DNA from: a virus | IMG/VR virus record: IMGVR_UViG_3300030329_003379 | Span: 1 to 39,209 of that record | Length of the DNA: 39,209 nt | Direction: 5' to 3' (one strand) | Shown here: in pieces, positions 6,856-16,724 of the stretch | How positions within the stretch are numbered: position 1 is the first letter of the stretch | How the letters are laid out: every line of letters starts with the position of its first letter | Notes under the pieces: generated by a model | Told to the model about the DNA's origin: nothing | The model's database searches: none | What the model saw: the letters and a program-made list of their open reading frames with translations, nothing else | Position numbers and translations under genes: made by a program

Positions 6856-9031
6856 GGTCAAGGACACGATCTGGCAGCGGGATTTTTCGCTCCTCGAGGT
6901 GCGGGAAGACCTGCTTGAAGCCGACGACACCGATCTTCGGAAGCGGTCACTTCGGGAGGCCACGAATTGCCGGGCCCTCGCCACTCGGATCCTGACGCAG
7001 CGCCCGGGCACCTTCTATCTGTCCGATCTGGACTTTTCCCGCGCGGTGGAGGTCGAGCCGCAGGATGGCGTGAAATTCGGGATGATCCCGCGCGATGCCG
7101 ATGTCCTGATGCTGAACGAGACCGGCGGCGTGGTGGAAACCATCTCCCCGGTGCCGTGGTCCTCCGCTGACGATCTGTGGATCCTCCCGCTTCGGGACGA
7201 GGTGCTGATCGGAGATCCGGCGACGGGGATCTACTCGCTCACCTACAACGGCACATGGACCCTGGGCGACTTCACGTTCTCCACGGCGCCGGGCGGCCAG
7301 CGGGCACAGCCGTATTGGGTGTTCCACCAGAACACGACGATCCGGCCATCCGCCCGCGCGGGGAACATCTCGATCACGGCGAGCGCGGACGTGTTCCAGC
7401 AGGGCCACGTCGGCACGCGCATCCGCTACGGCCAGCGCGAAATCCTCATCACCGGCGTGATGACCTCGAAGCTGGCCCTCGGCGCGGTGGTGTCGAAGCT
7501 GCCGCCGTCCTTCCGGCTGACCTTCAACACCGCGATCCAGTATCGGGTGGGCGAGACTGTCGTCGGGTCCGACACGAACTACCAGGGCATCATCGTCGCC
7601 ACGAACGAAAGCGCGAAGACGGTCGACGTGGTAACCACGAACTTCTTCGATGGCCCCGACGTGGGCGAGGACATGTCGAGCGAGAGCTTCACCGCCATGC
7701 TCACCGCCCGGTCGGAGATCTCGCCGCTGGCATCGACGATCTGGGACGAGCAGATGATGTCGCCCGTGCATGGCTGGCCCCGGTCGGCCACGGCCCGCGG
7801 CGGTCGACTGTTCCTGGCCGACTTCCCCGCAATTCCCTCCATGGTGGCCGTGTCCTCCGCCCGCGACATTCGGGACTGGAAGACTGGCGCGGCCGATGAC
7901 GACGCGATTACGAGGGAGGTCGGCGACAACAAGCCGCGGTTCCGCCATGTGATCGACGCGGGCGACGTGATCCTGCTGGCCGACAGGGGCTGCTACCACA
8001 TCAACACGCGGGACGGTTCGACGTTGACGCCATCGAACTTCAACCCGGTGCGGTTCGACCAGCGCGGGTGTAGCGCCATTCCCCCGGTGCTGGTGGACGA
8101 TGCCGTGGTCTTCATCGAGACGAACATGAAGACGGTCTCAGCCGCGCTGCTGTCGGGGAACGTCTACCTCAAGTGGACCGTCCGCAACCTGACACTGATG
8201 CACAACCACCTGATCTCCGGGCCGGTGGCGCTCTGTGGTCCGAACGCGGAGGCGGCGGAGACGGAGAAATACCTGTTCGTCGTGAACAGCGATGGCTCTC
8301 TGGCCGCAGCCTCGTGGAATGACAGCTTCGGGGAGCGCGAGGTCGGTCTGTCACCGTGGCGGACGGAGGGGGCATTCAAGGCGGTGTTCCCGATCTTCGG
8401 GACGTATTGGGCCGCGGTCGACCGGGATCTGTCCGGGGGCACGACGCGGATGCTGGAGCGGTTCAGCGTCGATGCGTGGATGGACAGCACGATCTCGACG
8501 GCCGAACCGGCGGCGGACACCATCCTGACGATGGACGGCGACCCGGTGCTCATGCAGGGCGAGGAAATCGTCATGGCGCGCCAGGGGGCGACACACCTCC
8601 CGGGGATGACCGTGGCCTACATGTTTGGCGACACCTACGCGGGCGAGTGGCCTGTCAGCGCGGACGGGACGATGGCGGCAGAGCCGGGCCTGACGGGGGA
8701 TCGGCAGATCGGCCTCCACTTCGAGTGCCGGGCGAAACTGTGGCCGGTCGAGGTGCTGGAAAGCCCCCGGGTCGGGCTGCTCAAGGCACGCGTCTACAAG
8801 CTGGTGGTCTCGGTCCAGAACACCTGCGTCTGGCAGGCGGTGGTCAACGGCAAGGCGCGGGTGCTCGGCGGCTACAGCGTGGGCGATGACCTGTCGGCCG
8901 CCCCGCCGCGGCGCACGAAGGTCTACAAGGTGCCGGTCTTCGGCCCCCGCGATCACCCGGATCTCGACATCGTGAAACACCAGCCGGGCCCGTGGTGGGT
9001 GCTGGCCGCAGGACAGGAGGTTCAAGGCTGA
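6848..9031 (+). CDS. Tail nozzle protein (tubular protein B-like)
   Basis: 727 residues, mostly beta-rich. Near residue 50 it has TRILTQRPGTFYLSDLDFS, a segment (RPGT) typical of nozzle proteins in this phage group, where the N-terminal part begins a beta-propeller. Further markers are MMSPVHGWPRSATARGGRLF, LADFPAIPSMVAVSSARDIR and FVVNSDGSLAAASWN. Six copies should form the tail tube end. The position between adaptor and internal virion genes agrees. The TGA overlaps the next ATG. Confidence 0.8.
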   Translation: MARVKDTIWQRDFSLLEVREDLLEADDTDLRKRSLREATNCRALATRILTQRPGTFYLSDLDFSRAVEVEPQDGVKFGMIPRDADVLMLNETGGVVETISPVPWSSADDLWILPLRDEVLIGDPATGIYSLTYNGTWTLGDFTFSTAPGGQRAQPYWVFHQNTTIRPSARAGNISITASADVFQQGHVGTRIRYGQREILITGVMTSKLALGAVVSKLPPSFRLTFNTAIQYRVGETVVGSDTNYQGIIVATNESAKTVDVVTTNFFDGPDVGEDMSSESFTAMLTARSEISPLASTIWDEQMMSPVHGWPRSATARGGRLFLADFPAIPSMVAVSSARDIRDWKTGAADDDAITREVGDNKPRFRHVIDAGDVILLADRGCYHINTRDGSTLTPSNFNPVRFDQRGCSAIPPVLVDDAVVFIETNMKTVSAALLSGNVYLKWTVRNLTLMHNHLISGPVALCGPNAEAAETEKYLFVVNSDGSLAAASWNDSFGEREVGLSPWRTEGAFKAVFPIFGTYWAAVDRDLSGGTTRMLERFSVDAWMDSTISTAEPAADTILTMDGDPVLMQGEEIVMARQGATHLPGMTVAYMFGDTYAGEWPVSADGTMAAEPGLTGDRQIGLHFECRAKLWPVEVLESPRVGLLKARVYKLVVSVQNTCVWQAVVNGKARVLGGYSVGDDLSAAPPRRTKVYKVPVFGPRDHPDLDIVKHQPGPWWVLAAGQEVQG

Positions 9032-9456
9032 TGGACCCGGTATCCCTCTCTCTCGTGGCGAAGGCTGGCTCCGCGGCGTTCAGCGGTATCTCGGCCCTTT
9101 CCCGCGCCAAGGCGGAGCGCGAGCAGGCGGAGCGCAACGCCTTCATCGGGCGAACCCGTGCCATGCAGACGGACACGACCGCCCGGCAAGGCCTGTCGTC
9201 AGAACTGGCGAACGTCCGGGCGGTGCTCTCCGCCAACGGCCAGCGGCCCGGCGTGTCCACGTTCGAGATCACGAAGGATCTGCGCCAGACCCGGAACCGG
9301 GAGCGCCGCATCTCCTTCGGCAACGAGATGAACCGCGTCTACGACTTCGAGCAGTCGGGGCGGAACGCCATGTCGCGCGGCCGGGCCGGGTTCGCGCTCG
9401 GGATGCTCGAGGCAGGGCCGTCCCTGTTCGACCTCTACCAGTATCGGAGCACCTGA
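9031..9456 (+). CDS. Internal virion protein, gp14-like
   Basis: 141 residues. After a short hydrophobic start (SLVAKAGSAAFSGISALSRA) come amphipathic helices RAKAEREQAERNAFIGRTRA, an Arg-rich middle, and SANGQRPGVSTFEITKDLRQ. This plan (small hydrophobic patch, charged helices, a segment with ANGQRPG) matches the small ejection protein of T7-like and BPP-1-like virions, which enters the outer membrane during infection. It lies between the nozzle and two large internal proteins, with TGATG overlaps on both sides. Confidence 0.6.
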   Translation: MDPVSLSLVAKAGSAAFSGISALSRAKAEREQAERNAFIGRTRAMQTDTTARQGLSSELANVRAVLSANGQRPGVSTFEITKDLRQTRNRERRISFGNEMNRVYDFEQSGRNAMSRGRAGFALGMLEAGPSLFDLYQYRST

Positions 9457-12125
9457 TGGCCGAGATCCGCCGCATCGTTCGCTCGAACCCGTTGTCGACC
9501 TTCCGTCAGGTGGGGCCGGAAGGCGGGACCGCGTTCGCCGCGCTGGCCGACGCCGCGAACAAGGCCTACGACTTCATGAAGCCCGCCGCGGTGGATCAGA
9601 TGACGCGCGAGGGGGCAGAGGCCGGCCGCCAGATGGCGCGGCGCCAGATCGGCGACAACCGCGTGCCGTTCGCCTATCCCACGGGTGGGGAGATCGGCGG
9701 CGGCGACCTGAGCGCGATCGGCGCGGCGAAGGATGACGTGGAAGCGGCCGGCCTCCTCCTGAAAGGCTTCGAGGGGTTCCGCGGCTCGCCCTATTGGGAC
9801 GTGAACGCGCACCGGCTCGGCTACGGGTCGGACACGATCACCAACCCGGACGGGACGGTGCGCCGGGTGCAGAAAGGCGACCGCGTGACGCGCGAGGACG
9901 CTGACCGCGACCTGTTCCGCCGGATCAGCACTGAATTCATGCCGATCGCAGCGCGCGCGGCAGGTGAGGCGTGGAGCCTGTTCGCGCCGCACCAGCGGGC
10001 GGCCCTGACCTCGATCGCCTACAACTACGGCAAGATCCCCGGGCGGATCCTCGATGCCGTGCGGTCGGCGGACACCCGGGCGATCGCAGCCGCGATCCGC
10101 GGCCTGGGCGGCGACAACGACGGCATCAACCAGCGCCGCCGGAACGAGGAGGCCCGCCTGTTCGAGATGACGGGCGGCCAAGGGCTCGACATGGGTGAGG
10201 CGGAAGCACCTGTGGTCGGTAGCGCCGAAAACCCGGTGGCGCTGGAGCCGATCACCGTGGAACCGGTCATGGTGACCACTTCGACCGGGGGGCAGGAACC
10301 GCGGCTCTACTCGCCGCTGTCCGGGGAGATCCTGCAGGCGCACAACGCCGCCGCCAGCACCGCCTATCTCGCCGACATGAACCTCGCCGGGCGCCGCGAC
10401 CTTCTGGCCCTCGGCACGCAATTCCCGCTCGATCCGGAGGGCTTCCTGTCGGCCGCGCAGGGCTACGTGGATCAGCAGGTCAAGTCGGCGCCGGAGATGT
10501 TCCGGCCCGACCTCCGCGCGAACCTCGAGCGCGACCTGCAGAGCAGGTATCTCGGCATCGTGGAGGAGAAGCACGCCGACATCCGGCGCCGGGCCGACAA
10601 CTCCAGCTCGGCGCTGGTGGACCGCTGGTCGGACGACTATGCGAACGCGCTGGCCGCCGGTGACGAGGAAGGGGCCGCCGCCGCCCGGACGCGCCTCGAG
10701 GACGCCCTTTACAACCGGGAAAGCCTGCCCGGCATCGCGTGGACGCGCGCGCAGAGCGAGAACGTGATCCTCGGCGCGATGGACAGCGCGGAGAAACTCA
10801 AGGCGAAGCGGCGCAAGGAATGGTCGGACGACACGAAGGCCCGGCTAAACACCATCGTCGGGGCCGCGGAGGAGAATCGTCACGCCGCGGACGAAGCCAT
10901 GCTCGACGATCCTGCGGTATGGGCGGAACACCCTGATCTCGCCCGGGAGGCGGCGGCCAAGGTCGCCCTGCGCGACACCATCCCCGGCTTCATGGGCATG
11001 ACGGCGGCCGAGCGCGAGGCGATCATCGGGAACGAGCGCGACCGCGCCGTGGGCGACGAGTGGGAATTGGACATCCTCGACGCCATGGAGAGCTCGCACG
11101 AGACCGCGACCGATATGGCGAACGACGATTTCGTGGCCTACGCCGAGAAATACATGGCGGACAAGCCGCCGGAACTTCCGGCCGACATGAGCAATCCGGA
11201 CACGGCAGAGCAGACCGTGGCGGCGATGGAAGCGCGGCGCCAGTGGGCGGCGGGCGCCGTCCGTCAGGGGTATACGAAGGCGCCGGTCTTTTTCTCCAAG
11301 GCGGAACGCGAGGCCATGGCCCCGGTCTTCGCAAAGGGCGCTGACCCGGCGGTGAAGGCGGCGGCCGTGGCGGCGGTCACCATGGCATTCGGCGCATCCA
11401 GCGGCGCGGCGCTGACGGAGTTGAAGGCGGATGACGTGAGCCGGCACGTCGGCGGCCTGATCGGCGCCGGGGCAAGCGCGTCCATCGGGCAGCGGGCGAT
11501 CTACGGCCAGCAGTTGATCGACGAGGGCGTGGTGATGATCCCGACGCAGGCGACCAACGTCGCTGCGATCACGCCGGAGGTAGCCGCCGCCCTTCCGCCG
11601 GGGGCCGCACTCCAGGGCCGGGTGCTCAAGACGGCGCAGGCGCTCTATGCGTCCACGGCGCGCGGCGTGGATCACACCTCGGACGAGGCGGCGGAACTCA
11701 TGGGCGCAGCGGTGCAGGAAGCCCTCGGGCTCGAACAGCAGAGCGGCCAGCGTGTCACCGGCGGCGTGCAGGAGGTGAACGGGATGATGACCCTCCTGCC
11801 CCCCGGTCTGACGCCGGATGCCGTGGAGGGTGGCGTGCAGGCGGCGCTCGGGCAGGCCAACCGTGGCAGAGGGCGCGATCCGATCCCGGCGGACCCGACG
11901 CGCTGGGGCGGGAACGGTGTGCCTTCCTGGGCGGGCCGGCCGCTGTCGAAGTCCGATCTCGACAACGCGCGGTTCGTGCCGATCACCACGGCAACGGGCG
12001 ACATCGTGGACGGCTTCTACCGGATGGAGATCATCACGCCCGGCGGCGCGATCACCGATGTCGAGAACGAGGCCGGCAACGCATTCATCTTCAACATGAG
12101 GACGCTGGCGAAAGGGAAAGGCTGA
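9456..12125 (+). CDS. Internal virion protein with GH24-like lysozyme domain
   Basis: 889 residues. Residues about 96-240 form a T4-lysozyme-like (GH24) domain: catalytic Glu106 in GFEGFRGSPYWD, Asp115, then LGYGSDT, and later APHQRAALTSIAYNYGKIPG. The spacing Glu-8-Asp fits GH24, but the usual Thr before the GYG motif is Arg120. The remaining 650 residues are long helices with no domain I know. It should be ejected with the DNA and locally open peptidoglycan during entry, separate from the amidase used for lysis. It is tightly coupled to its neighbours. Confidence 0.75.
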   Translation: MAEIRRIVRSNPLSTFRQVGPEGGTAFAALADAANKAYDFMKPAAVDQMTREGAEAGRQMARRQIGDNRVPFAYPTGGEIGGGDLSAIGAAKDDVEAAGLLLKGFEGFRGSPYWDVNAHRLGYGSDTITNPDGTVRRVQKGDRVTREDADRDLFRRISTEFMPIAARAAGEAWSLFAPHQRAALTSIAYNYGKIPGRILDAVRSADTRAIAAAIRGLGGDNDGINQRRRNEEARLFEMTGGQGLDMGEAEAPVVGSAENPVALEPITVEPVMVTTSTGGQEPRLYSPLSGEILQAHNAAASTAYLADMNLAGRRDLLALGTQFPLDPEGFLSAAQGYVDQQVKSAPEMFRPDLRANLERDLQSRYLGIVEEKHADIRRRADNSSSALVDRWSDDYANALAAGDEEGAAAARTRLEDALYNRESLPGIAWTRAQSENVILGAMDSAEKLKAKRRKEWSDDTKARLNTIVGAAEENRHAADEAMLDDPAVWAEHPDLAREAAAKVALRDTIPGFMGMTAAEREAIIGNERDRAVGDEWELDILDAMESSHETATDMANDDFVAYAEKYMADKPPELPADMSNPDTAEQTVAAMEARRQWAAGAVRQGYTKAPVFFSKAEREAMAPVFAKGADPAVKAAAVAAVTMAFGASSGAALTELKADDVSRHVGGLIGAGASASIGQRAIYGQQLIDEGVVMIPTQATNVAAITPEVAAALPPGAALQGRVLKTAQALYASTARGVDHTSDEAAELMGAAVQEALGLEQQSGQRVTGGVQEVNGMMTLLPPGLTPDAVEGGVQAALGQANRGRGRDPIPADPTRWGGNGVPSWAGRPLSKSDLDNARFVPITTATGDIVDGFYRMEIITPGGAITDVENEAGNAFIFNMRTLAKGKG

Positions 12126-14239
12126 TGTTCGTCTCCGGAAATGACCTGAACCTGCCAGAGATCCCGGCGCGTAAAGCAGCCCGGGATTTTTCCGGTTTTC
12201 GGGAGGGGCTGTCCGCCGCCTTCACCGCTGAGCAGATGGAAACCGATGCGTGGAACCGCCGCGCATCCACGGCAGAGGGTGTCTACAGTGACCTCGAGAA
12301 GAACCTGCGCGAAATCATGGGTGACGAGGCGGTCGACGAAGCCCTGCGCGGGCCCGGCCGGCGGGAACAGCTCAGTGCCCGCAAGCGCAGGGAGCAGGAA
12401 GCCCTTCTGGGTCTGGCTCAGCAGTCGGGCGACACTTCGCTGCCGTGGACGCAGGACGCGGTAGAGGAGCGCACTCGCGCGCAGTATCGGGCGGAGTATG
12501 ACGATGCCGTCGAGACGCTGGACTACATGCGCGGCTGGAGCGGCATCGCGGAATTCTTCGGGCGCGGCGGCGCGGCGATCACCGACCCGCTTTCCATCGC
12601 CCTGATCCCCCTTGGTGGCGGCTCCGGTTCGCTCGCGAGGATCGTGGCGCGTGAAGCGCTTCTGGGCGCGGCCGGCGAGGCTGGCATCCTCCCGCGGCAA
12701 TACGAGATGTCCGAATACCTCGACATCGAGGATCCGAACGCGGCGGCGCAGATCGGCCTTGGCGCGCTGTTCGGCGGCGCGCTCGGCGGCGCGAGCGTGG
12801 CGCTCACCCGGGCCGGGCGGCGGCAGATCAGCACCGAACTTGCCCGCGCGCTGGAGTATGCCCGTGGTCGGCACGCAACCCCGGCGGCGGCCTCCAGCCC
12901 CATCGACGTGAAGACGACGATCGACGACGCGGAAGACGCCATGGCCGCGGAGACCGAAGTTACGGTGTTCGAGGAGGGCCCGCGCCCCTGGGAGCAACCC
13001 GGGGATCCCGGACCCTCCGAGCCGCCGGCAGAGGTGGACCCGGTGGAAACCGAGCTGATGGCGGAGATCCAGCGACTTCGGGGCGAGACGGGCGGCCGGA
13101 CCCGACCGGTGGCGTCGTGGATGCGCGGCGCGCGGGACGCGGACGGGGTGACGTTCCAGATCCACCCAGAGGGCCCGGCGGCGGCGGAACTTCGCGCGCG
13201 GGGTATCACGGCCCGGACGATGCCGGGGCTGTTCTCGCGCGCCGGGCGGAAATCGTTCGATAACCTCGTCCCGTCCGAGATGGAGGAGATGTTCCCCGGA
13301 ATCACGGATGAGGCGGGGGTATCCGGCGACTATCTCGACGAGATGGGCTTCATCGGTGTGCTGGTCGACGAGATCAACGGCGTGAACCGGCTGCGGAACA
13401 ACGTCGACCTCGCCGGGGCGGAAAACGACCTGGATCAATACCTTCGGCGCCGGGATGCGCTCCGTGAGGCGGTCGACCCCTTACCTGAAACCGACGACAT
13501 CACCGAACTGCAGGCGGGTATGCGCCGGATCGGCGATGCGGTGGATAGCTTCGCCCGGCAGGAAGGGCTCGAACTGTCCGAGGCGGAGCGCGGCGACGTG
13601 GTGCAGGCGCTCGCCGAACGTGGCGGTAGCGTGTCGGACGCCTTCGATGCTATGGAGATGGCGGAACTGCGCGCGACCGCAGAGGAGATCGACGATGGCG
13701 CATCGACTGGCAGAGGATCTTCGCCTCGGGATGTCACCCCAGATGCGGGCGAACCACGAGGAGGCGACACGGCAACTGGCGTCAGGCAAGTTGACGCCGG
13801 CCTCCCAAGAGCGGGTGAAGCAGATCAAGGACCGGATCGAGCGGCGCGCTCGGAACGCACTGACGCAGGCGACCAGCTCCTCGTCGACGGAATAGACCCG
13901 ATCTCCGACCGGAACCGGCTGGAAAGCCAGATGCAGGCCGCCATGCGCGGCGGCGATCAGGCGGCGGACTTCGGGCTGTTCGACCTCACCGCACGCGACC
14001 AGATGGACATGTTCTCCGAGGGCGGGGCCACGAAGGACGTGGACGCCATGAACACTGCGGCAGCGCGCGATCTGCGCGAGGCGATCGAGGAGAGCGGCGA
14101 TTTCGACGCGGTGATCCAGATGGAAGATGGATCCACGAGGAAAATGTCGGCCAGCCAGTGGCTTGACGAACTCGACGCTGAGGAGGATTTCGCCCAGATC
14201 GCGGAGATCTGCGCACCGAACAGGGGAGCGACCACATGA
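12125..14239 (+). CDS. Large internal virion (ejection) protein
   Basis: 704 residues. The N-terminal helices (GLSAAFTAEQMETDAWNRRA, YMRGWSGIAEFFGRGGAAIT) are followed by hydrophobic Gly/Ala-rich stretches (LGALFGGALGGASVALTRAG, about residues 216-235) that could insert into membranes. The middle is acidic and proline-rich. Residues about 524-590 have unusual codon use because a second frame (13695-13895) reads as the better coding frame there. Position between two other ejection proteins gives the role; the family name is not certain. The end overlaps the next ATG (ATGA at 14236-14239). Confidence 0.65.
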   Translation: MFVSGNDLNLPEIPARKAARDFSGFREGLSAAFTAEQMETDAWNRRASTAEGVYSDLEKNLREIMGDEAVDEALRGPGRREQLSARKRREQEALLGLAQQSGDTSLPWTQDAVEERTRAQYRAEYDDAVETLDYMRGWSGIAEFFGRGGAAITDPLSIALIPLGGGSGSLARIVAREALLGAAGEAGILPRQYEMSEYLDIEDPNAAAQIGLGALFGGALGGASVALTRAGRRQISTELARALEYARGRHATPAAASSPIDVKTTIDDAEDAMAAETEVTVFEEGPRPWEQPGDPGPSEPPAEVDPVETELMAEIQRLRGETGGRTRPVASWMRGARDADGVTFQIHPEGPAAAELRARGITARTMPGLFSRAGRKSFDNLVPSEMEEMFPGITDEAGVSGDYLDEMGFIGVLVDEINGVNRLRNNVDLAGAENDLDQYLRRRDALREAVDPLPETDDITELQAGMRRIGDAVDSFARQEGLELSEAERGDVVQALAERGGSVSDAFDAMEMAELRATAEEIDDGASTGRGSSPRDVTPDAGEPRGGDTATGVRQVDAGLPRAGEADQGPDRAARSERTDAGDQLLVDGIDPISDRNRLESQMQAAMRGGDQAADFGLFDLTARDQMDMFSEGGATKDVDAMNTAAARDLREAIEESGDFDAVIQMEDGSTRKMSASQWLDELDAEEDFAQIAEICAPNRGATT
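13695..13895 (+). CDS. Nested small gene inside the internal virion protein gene
   Basis: 66 codons in the +1 frame relative to the host gene, from ATG 13695 to TAG 13893-13895. GAGGAG at 13682-13687 gives a 7-nt spacer. Third codon positions are mostly G or C here, while the host frame over the same bases uses rare codons (AGA, CGA, GGA, ATA) and has about half A/T third positions. The peptide (MAHRLAEDLRLGMSPQMRAN, then KLTPASQERVKQIKDRIERR) looks like a soluble basic helical protein. It is either a true overlapping gene or a mark of two compensating frameshifts. I recognise no family. Confidence 0.45.
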   Translation: MAHRLAEDLRLGMSPQMRANHEEATRQLASGKLTPASQERVKQIKDRIERRARNALTQATSSSSTE

Positions 14240-16683
14240 CCTTCGCCGACTGCATGGGCCGGGCCGCCGGTGAGCACCCGGAGCACAAGGGCCGGGCAAA
14301 AGACTGGACCGACGAGTGGAAGACCATGGCCGATGCCTACGAGCGGCAGGGCTGGTCTCGTCATCAGGCGGAACAGATGGCGGCCGACGACGTGAAGGCC
14401 CGCCTCCGGAAGAAGACGCAGCGCAGCCGGCACACGATCATGGCTCAACTCGCCGTGGAGCGCCGCAACGCCCTCATGGCGAACCGGTCGCAGAAGCCGG
14501 AGGAATTGCCGCTTCGGATCCTCGAGGCATCCACCGCCTCCTCGAACCAGATGGATACGGTGGTCGGGACGATGAACGCGCTCCGCAACCAGTTCGACGG
14601 CATGATGTCCACGCTCCTGCGTCAACACGGTCGCGACCTTCTCGGGCGGGTGCGGAACAAGGCGAAGCTGAAAGACATCATCCGCGAGGCGCATGGGGAG
14701 GCCACCGGAAACCCGGAAGCCGCGGCCATGGCGAGGGCCTGGACCGACGCGAAGGAGCGCGCCCGGCAACTGTTCAACGCAGCCGGTGGCGACATCGGGC
14801 TACTCGACGACCACGGCGTGCCGCACCGCCACGACCGGGTGCGGATCATGCAGGCCGGATTCGACGAGTGGTTCGACGAGGTGGCGCCACGGCTGGATTG
14901 GACGAAGATCGAGAACTTCTGGACGAAGAAACCGTTTTCGTCTGACGGCATGCCGCCGCCGCTGGAGGTGCAGCGCGGGTTCCTGAAAGAGATCTTCGAC
15001 AACATCGAGACGGACGGCTGGGTGAAGAGCGATGTCACGTGGGGGATGCAGAACGGAGCCGCCTTGCACAACCGGTATTCGGAGGCACGCACCCTGCACT
15101 TCCGCTCGGCCGACGACTGGATGGCCTACAACGACCGGTTCGGCAGCGCGGACCCCTACTCCGCGATGATCGGGCACATGCACAGGATGGCGCGGGACAT
15201 CGCCATGATGCGCGTTCTGGGGCCGTCGCACAGTGCCGGGCTCGACAACATCGTCAACCACGCGATGAAGAAGGTTGCCGGGAACAAGGCGCTGGAGGAC
15301 AAGCTGGCCGCCAACGCGAACACCGCGCGCGCGATGCTGGCCCACATTTCCGGCGCCGCGAACACGCCTCACAACGAGCTCTGGGCGCGGTTCTTCGGCG
15401 GCACCCGTCAAATCCTCTCCGCCGCGCACCTCGGGTCCGCGATGCTGGTCTCGGGGTCGGACAGCGTGGCGATGACGCTGGCGGCGAAATCGGTCGGGAT
15501 GAACCCGGCGAACGTGGTCTCCCGGCACGTGTCCCTCATGGCCTCCAGCGTGAACCGCGAGGAAGCCGCGCGCATGGGGTTCGTGGCCGACACACTGGCC
15601 GACGCCGGTAACACGCTGCTGCGCTATCTCGGGGAGGCGCCAGTGGCAGATTGGGCGGAGCGAATGTCATCGTTCGTCATGCGCGCGCAGGGCCTGTCGT
15701 TCTGGACCGACATGGCGCGGGTCGCCTTCAACATGGAAACCGCGGGCATGTTCGCCGGGGCCAAGCGTCTTGATGACCTGGAGCCGCGGTTCGCCGCCCG
15801 GCTGCGGCAGCGCGGGATCACCGACGACGACTGGAGGCTGTTCGCCCGGGAGGATCTGCACTTCCGCACGAGGGACGGCATCCGCTTCGCCTCACCGAAG
15901 CACTGGCGCGAGGCGGCCCTGTCCGCCGGTATCGAGCCAGAGCGCGTGGAGCGGATCGTGCTGACGATCGACGGTCTGGTGCAGGAGATGACGGAGATCG
16001 CGGTGCCGTCGAACTCCTTCGAGATGCGGGCGCGGTTCATGGGCCAGAGCCAGCCCGGCTCCCTTCCGGGCGAACTGGCCCGCTCGCTGGTGGCCTACAA
16101 GAGCTACGCCATGACCTTCACGATCAACCAGTATCGGCAGACCATGGCGATTCCGACCGGGATGGGTAGGGCGCAGTATGTCGCCGCCGGCATGGCCGGG
16201 TTCACCGTCATGGGCGCCCTCGGCGTGCAGTTGAAGGAGATGGCGAAGGGGAACGAGCCCCGGCCGATGGACGACGCCTCGTTCTGGACCGCGGCGGCGC
16301 TGCAGGGCGGCGGTCTCGGCATCATCGGGGATCTGACCTCTGCCTCCAGCACGCGGCTGGGCGGCGGCCTGATGGGCTACTTCGCGGGACCGGTCATCGG
16401 CCTCGGCAACGACATCGGCGCGCTGACCTTCGGCAATATGGCGGCGGCGATCCGCGGCGACGAAGCGCACCTCGGCCGCGACCTGACATCATTCGCGAAG
16501 CGATACACCCCCGGCACGACGTTCTGGCCGACCCGCGCGGCCATGGACCGGCTGATCTGGGACCAGATGCAGATCCTCCTCGACCCGGAGGCCGATACCG
16601 CCATGCGGCGCGAGGTGAGGCGCCAACAGCGCGAGTATGGCAACGGCCAGTGGTGGCCTTCGGGTGAGATGACGCCCGGCTAG
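14236..16683 (+). CDS. Largest internal virion protein (DNA ejection channel candidate)
   Basis: 815 residues. It opens with MTFADCMGRAAGEHPEHKGR and DAYERQGWSRHQAEQMAADD, then long helices. The C-terminal third has two hydrophobic Gly-rich stretches (YVAAGMAGFTVMGALGVQLK and RLGGGLMGYFAGPVIGLGND) separated by an aromatic region, which could cross a membrane. It ends QQREYGNGQWWPSGEMTPG. The size, order and C-terminal hydrophobicity match the last core protein before the tailspike in BPP-1-like phages, comparable in role to T7 gp16. No transglycosylase motif is seen here, unlike T7 gp16. Confidence 0.65.
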   Translation: MTFADCMGRAAGEHPEHKGRAKDWTDEWKTMADAYERQGWSRHQAEQMAADDVKARLRKKTQRSRHTIMAQLAVERRNALMANRSQKPEELPLRILEASTASSNQMDTVVGTMNALRNQFDGMMSTLLRQHGRDLLGRVRNKAKLKDIIREAHGEATGNPEAAAMARAWTDAKERARQLFNAAGGDIGLLDDHGVPHRHDRVRIMQAGFDEWFDEVAPRLDWTKIENFWTKKPFSSDGMPPPLEVQRGFLKEIFDNIETDGWVKSDVTWGMQNGAALHNRYSEARTLHFRSADDWMAYNDRFGSADPYSAMIGHMHRMARDIAMMRVLGPSHSAGLDNIVNHAMKKVAGNKALEDKLAANANTARAMLAHISGAANTPHNELWARFFGGTRQILSAAHLGSAMLVSGSDSVAMTLAAKSVGMNPANVVSRHVSLMASSVNREEAARMGFVADTLADAGNTLLRYLGEAPVADWAERMSSFVMRAQGLSFWTDMARVAFNMETAGMFAGAKRLDDLEPRFAARLRQRGITDDDWRLFAREDLHFRTRDGIRFASPKHWREAALSAGIEPERVERIVLTIDGLVQEMTEIAVPSNSFEMRARFMGQSQPGSLPGELARSLVAYKSYAMTFTINQYRQTMAIPTGMGRAQYVAAGMAGFTVMGALGVQLKEMAKGNEPRPMDDASFWTAAALQGGGLGIIGDLTSASSTRLGGGLMGYFAGPVIGLGNDIGALTFGNMAAAIRGDEAHLGRDLTSFAKRYTPGTTFWPTRAAMDRLIWDQMQILLDPEADTAMRREVRRQQREYGNGQWWPSGEMTPG

Positions 16684-16724
16684 GTGCATTCTGGGAAGAC
16701 GGAAGCGCCGCGCACATTCGCGGC
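16683..16724 (+). promoter_or_regulatory. Late promoter-like element, copy B
   Basis: GGTGCAT begins on the last base of the preceding stop codon (16683-16689). CACATTCGCGG at 16713-16723 stands where copy A has CATCTTCGCGG. The last 8 bases before the start codon plus the first 10 coding bases (TTCGCGGCATGGCTACCG) are identical to copy A. The gap here is only 41 nt, so it holds little besides this element. The -35 side is less like copies A and C after GGTGCAT. Confidence 0.5.
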
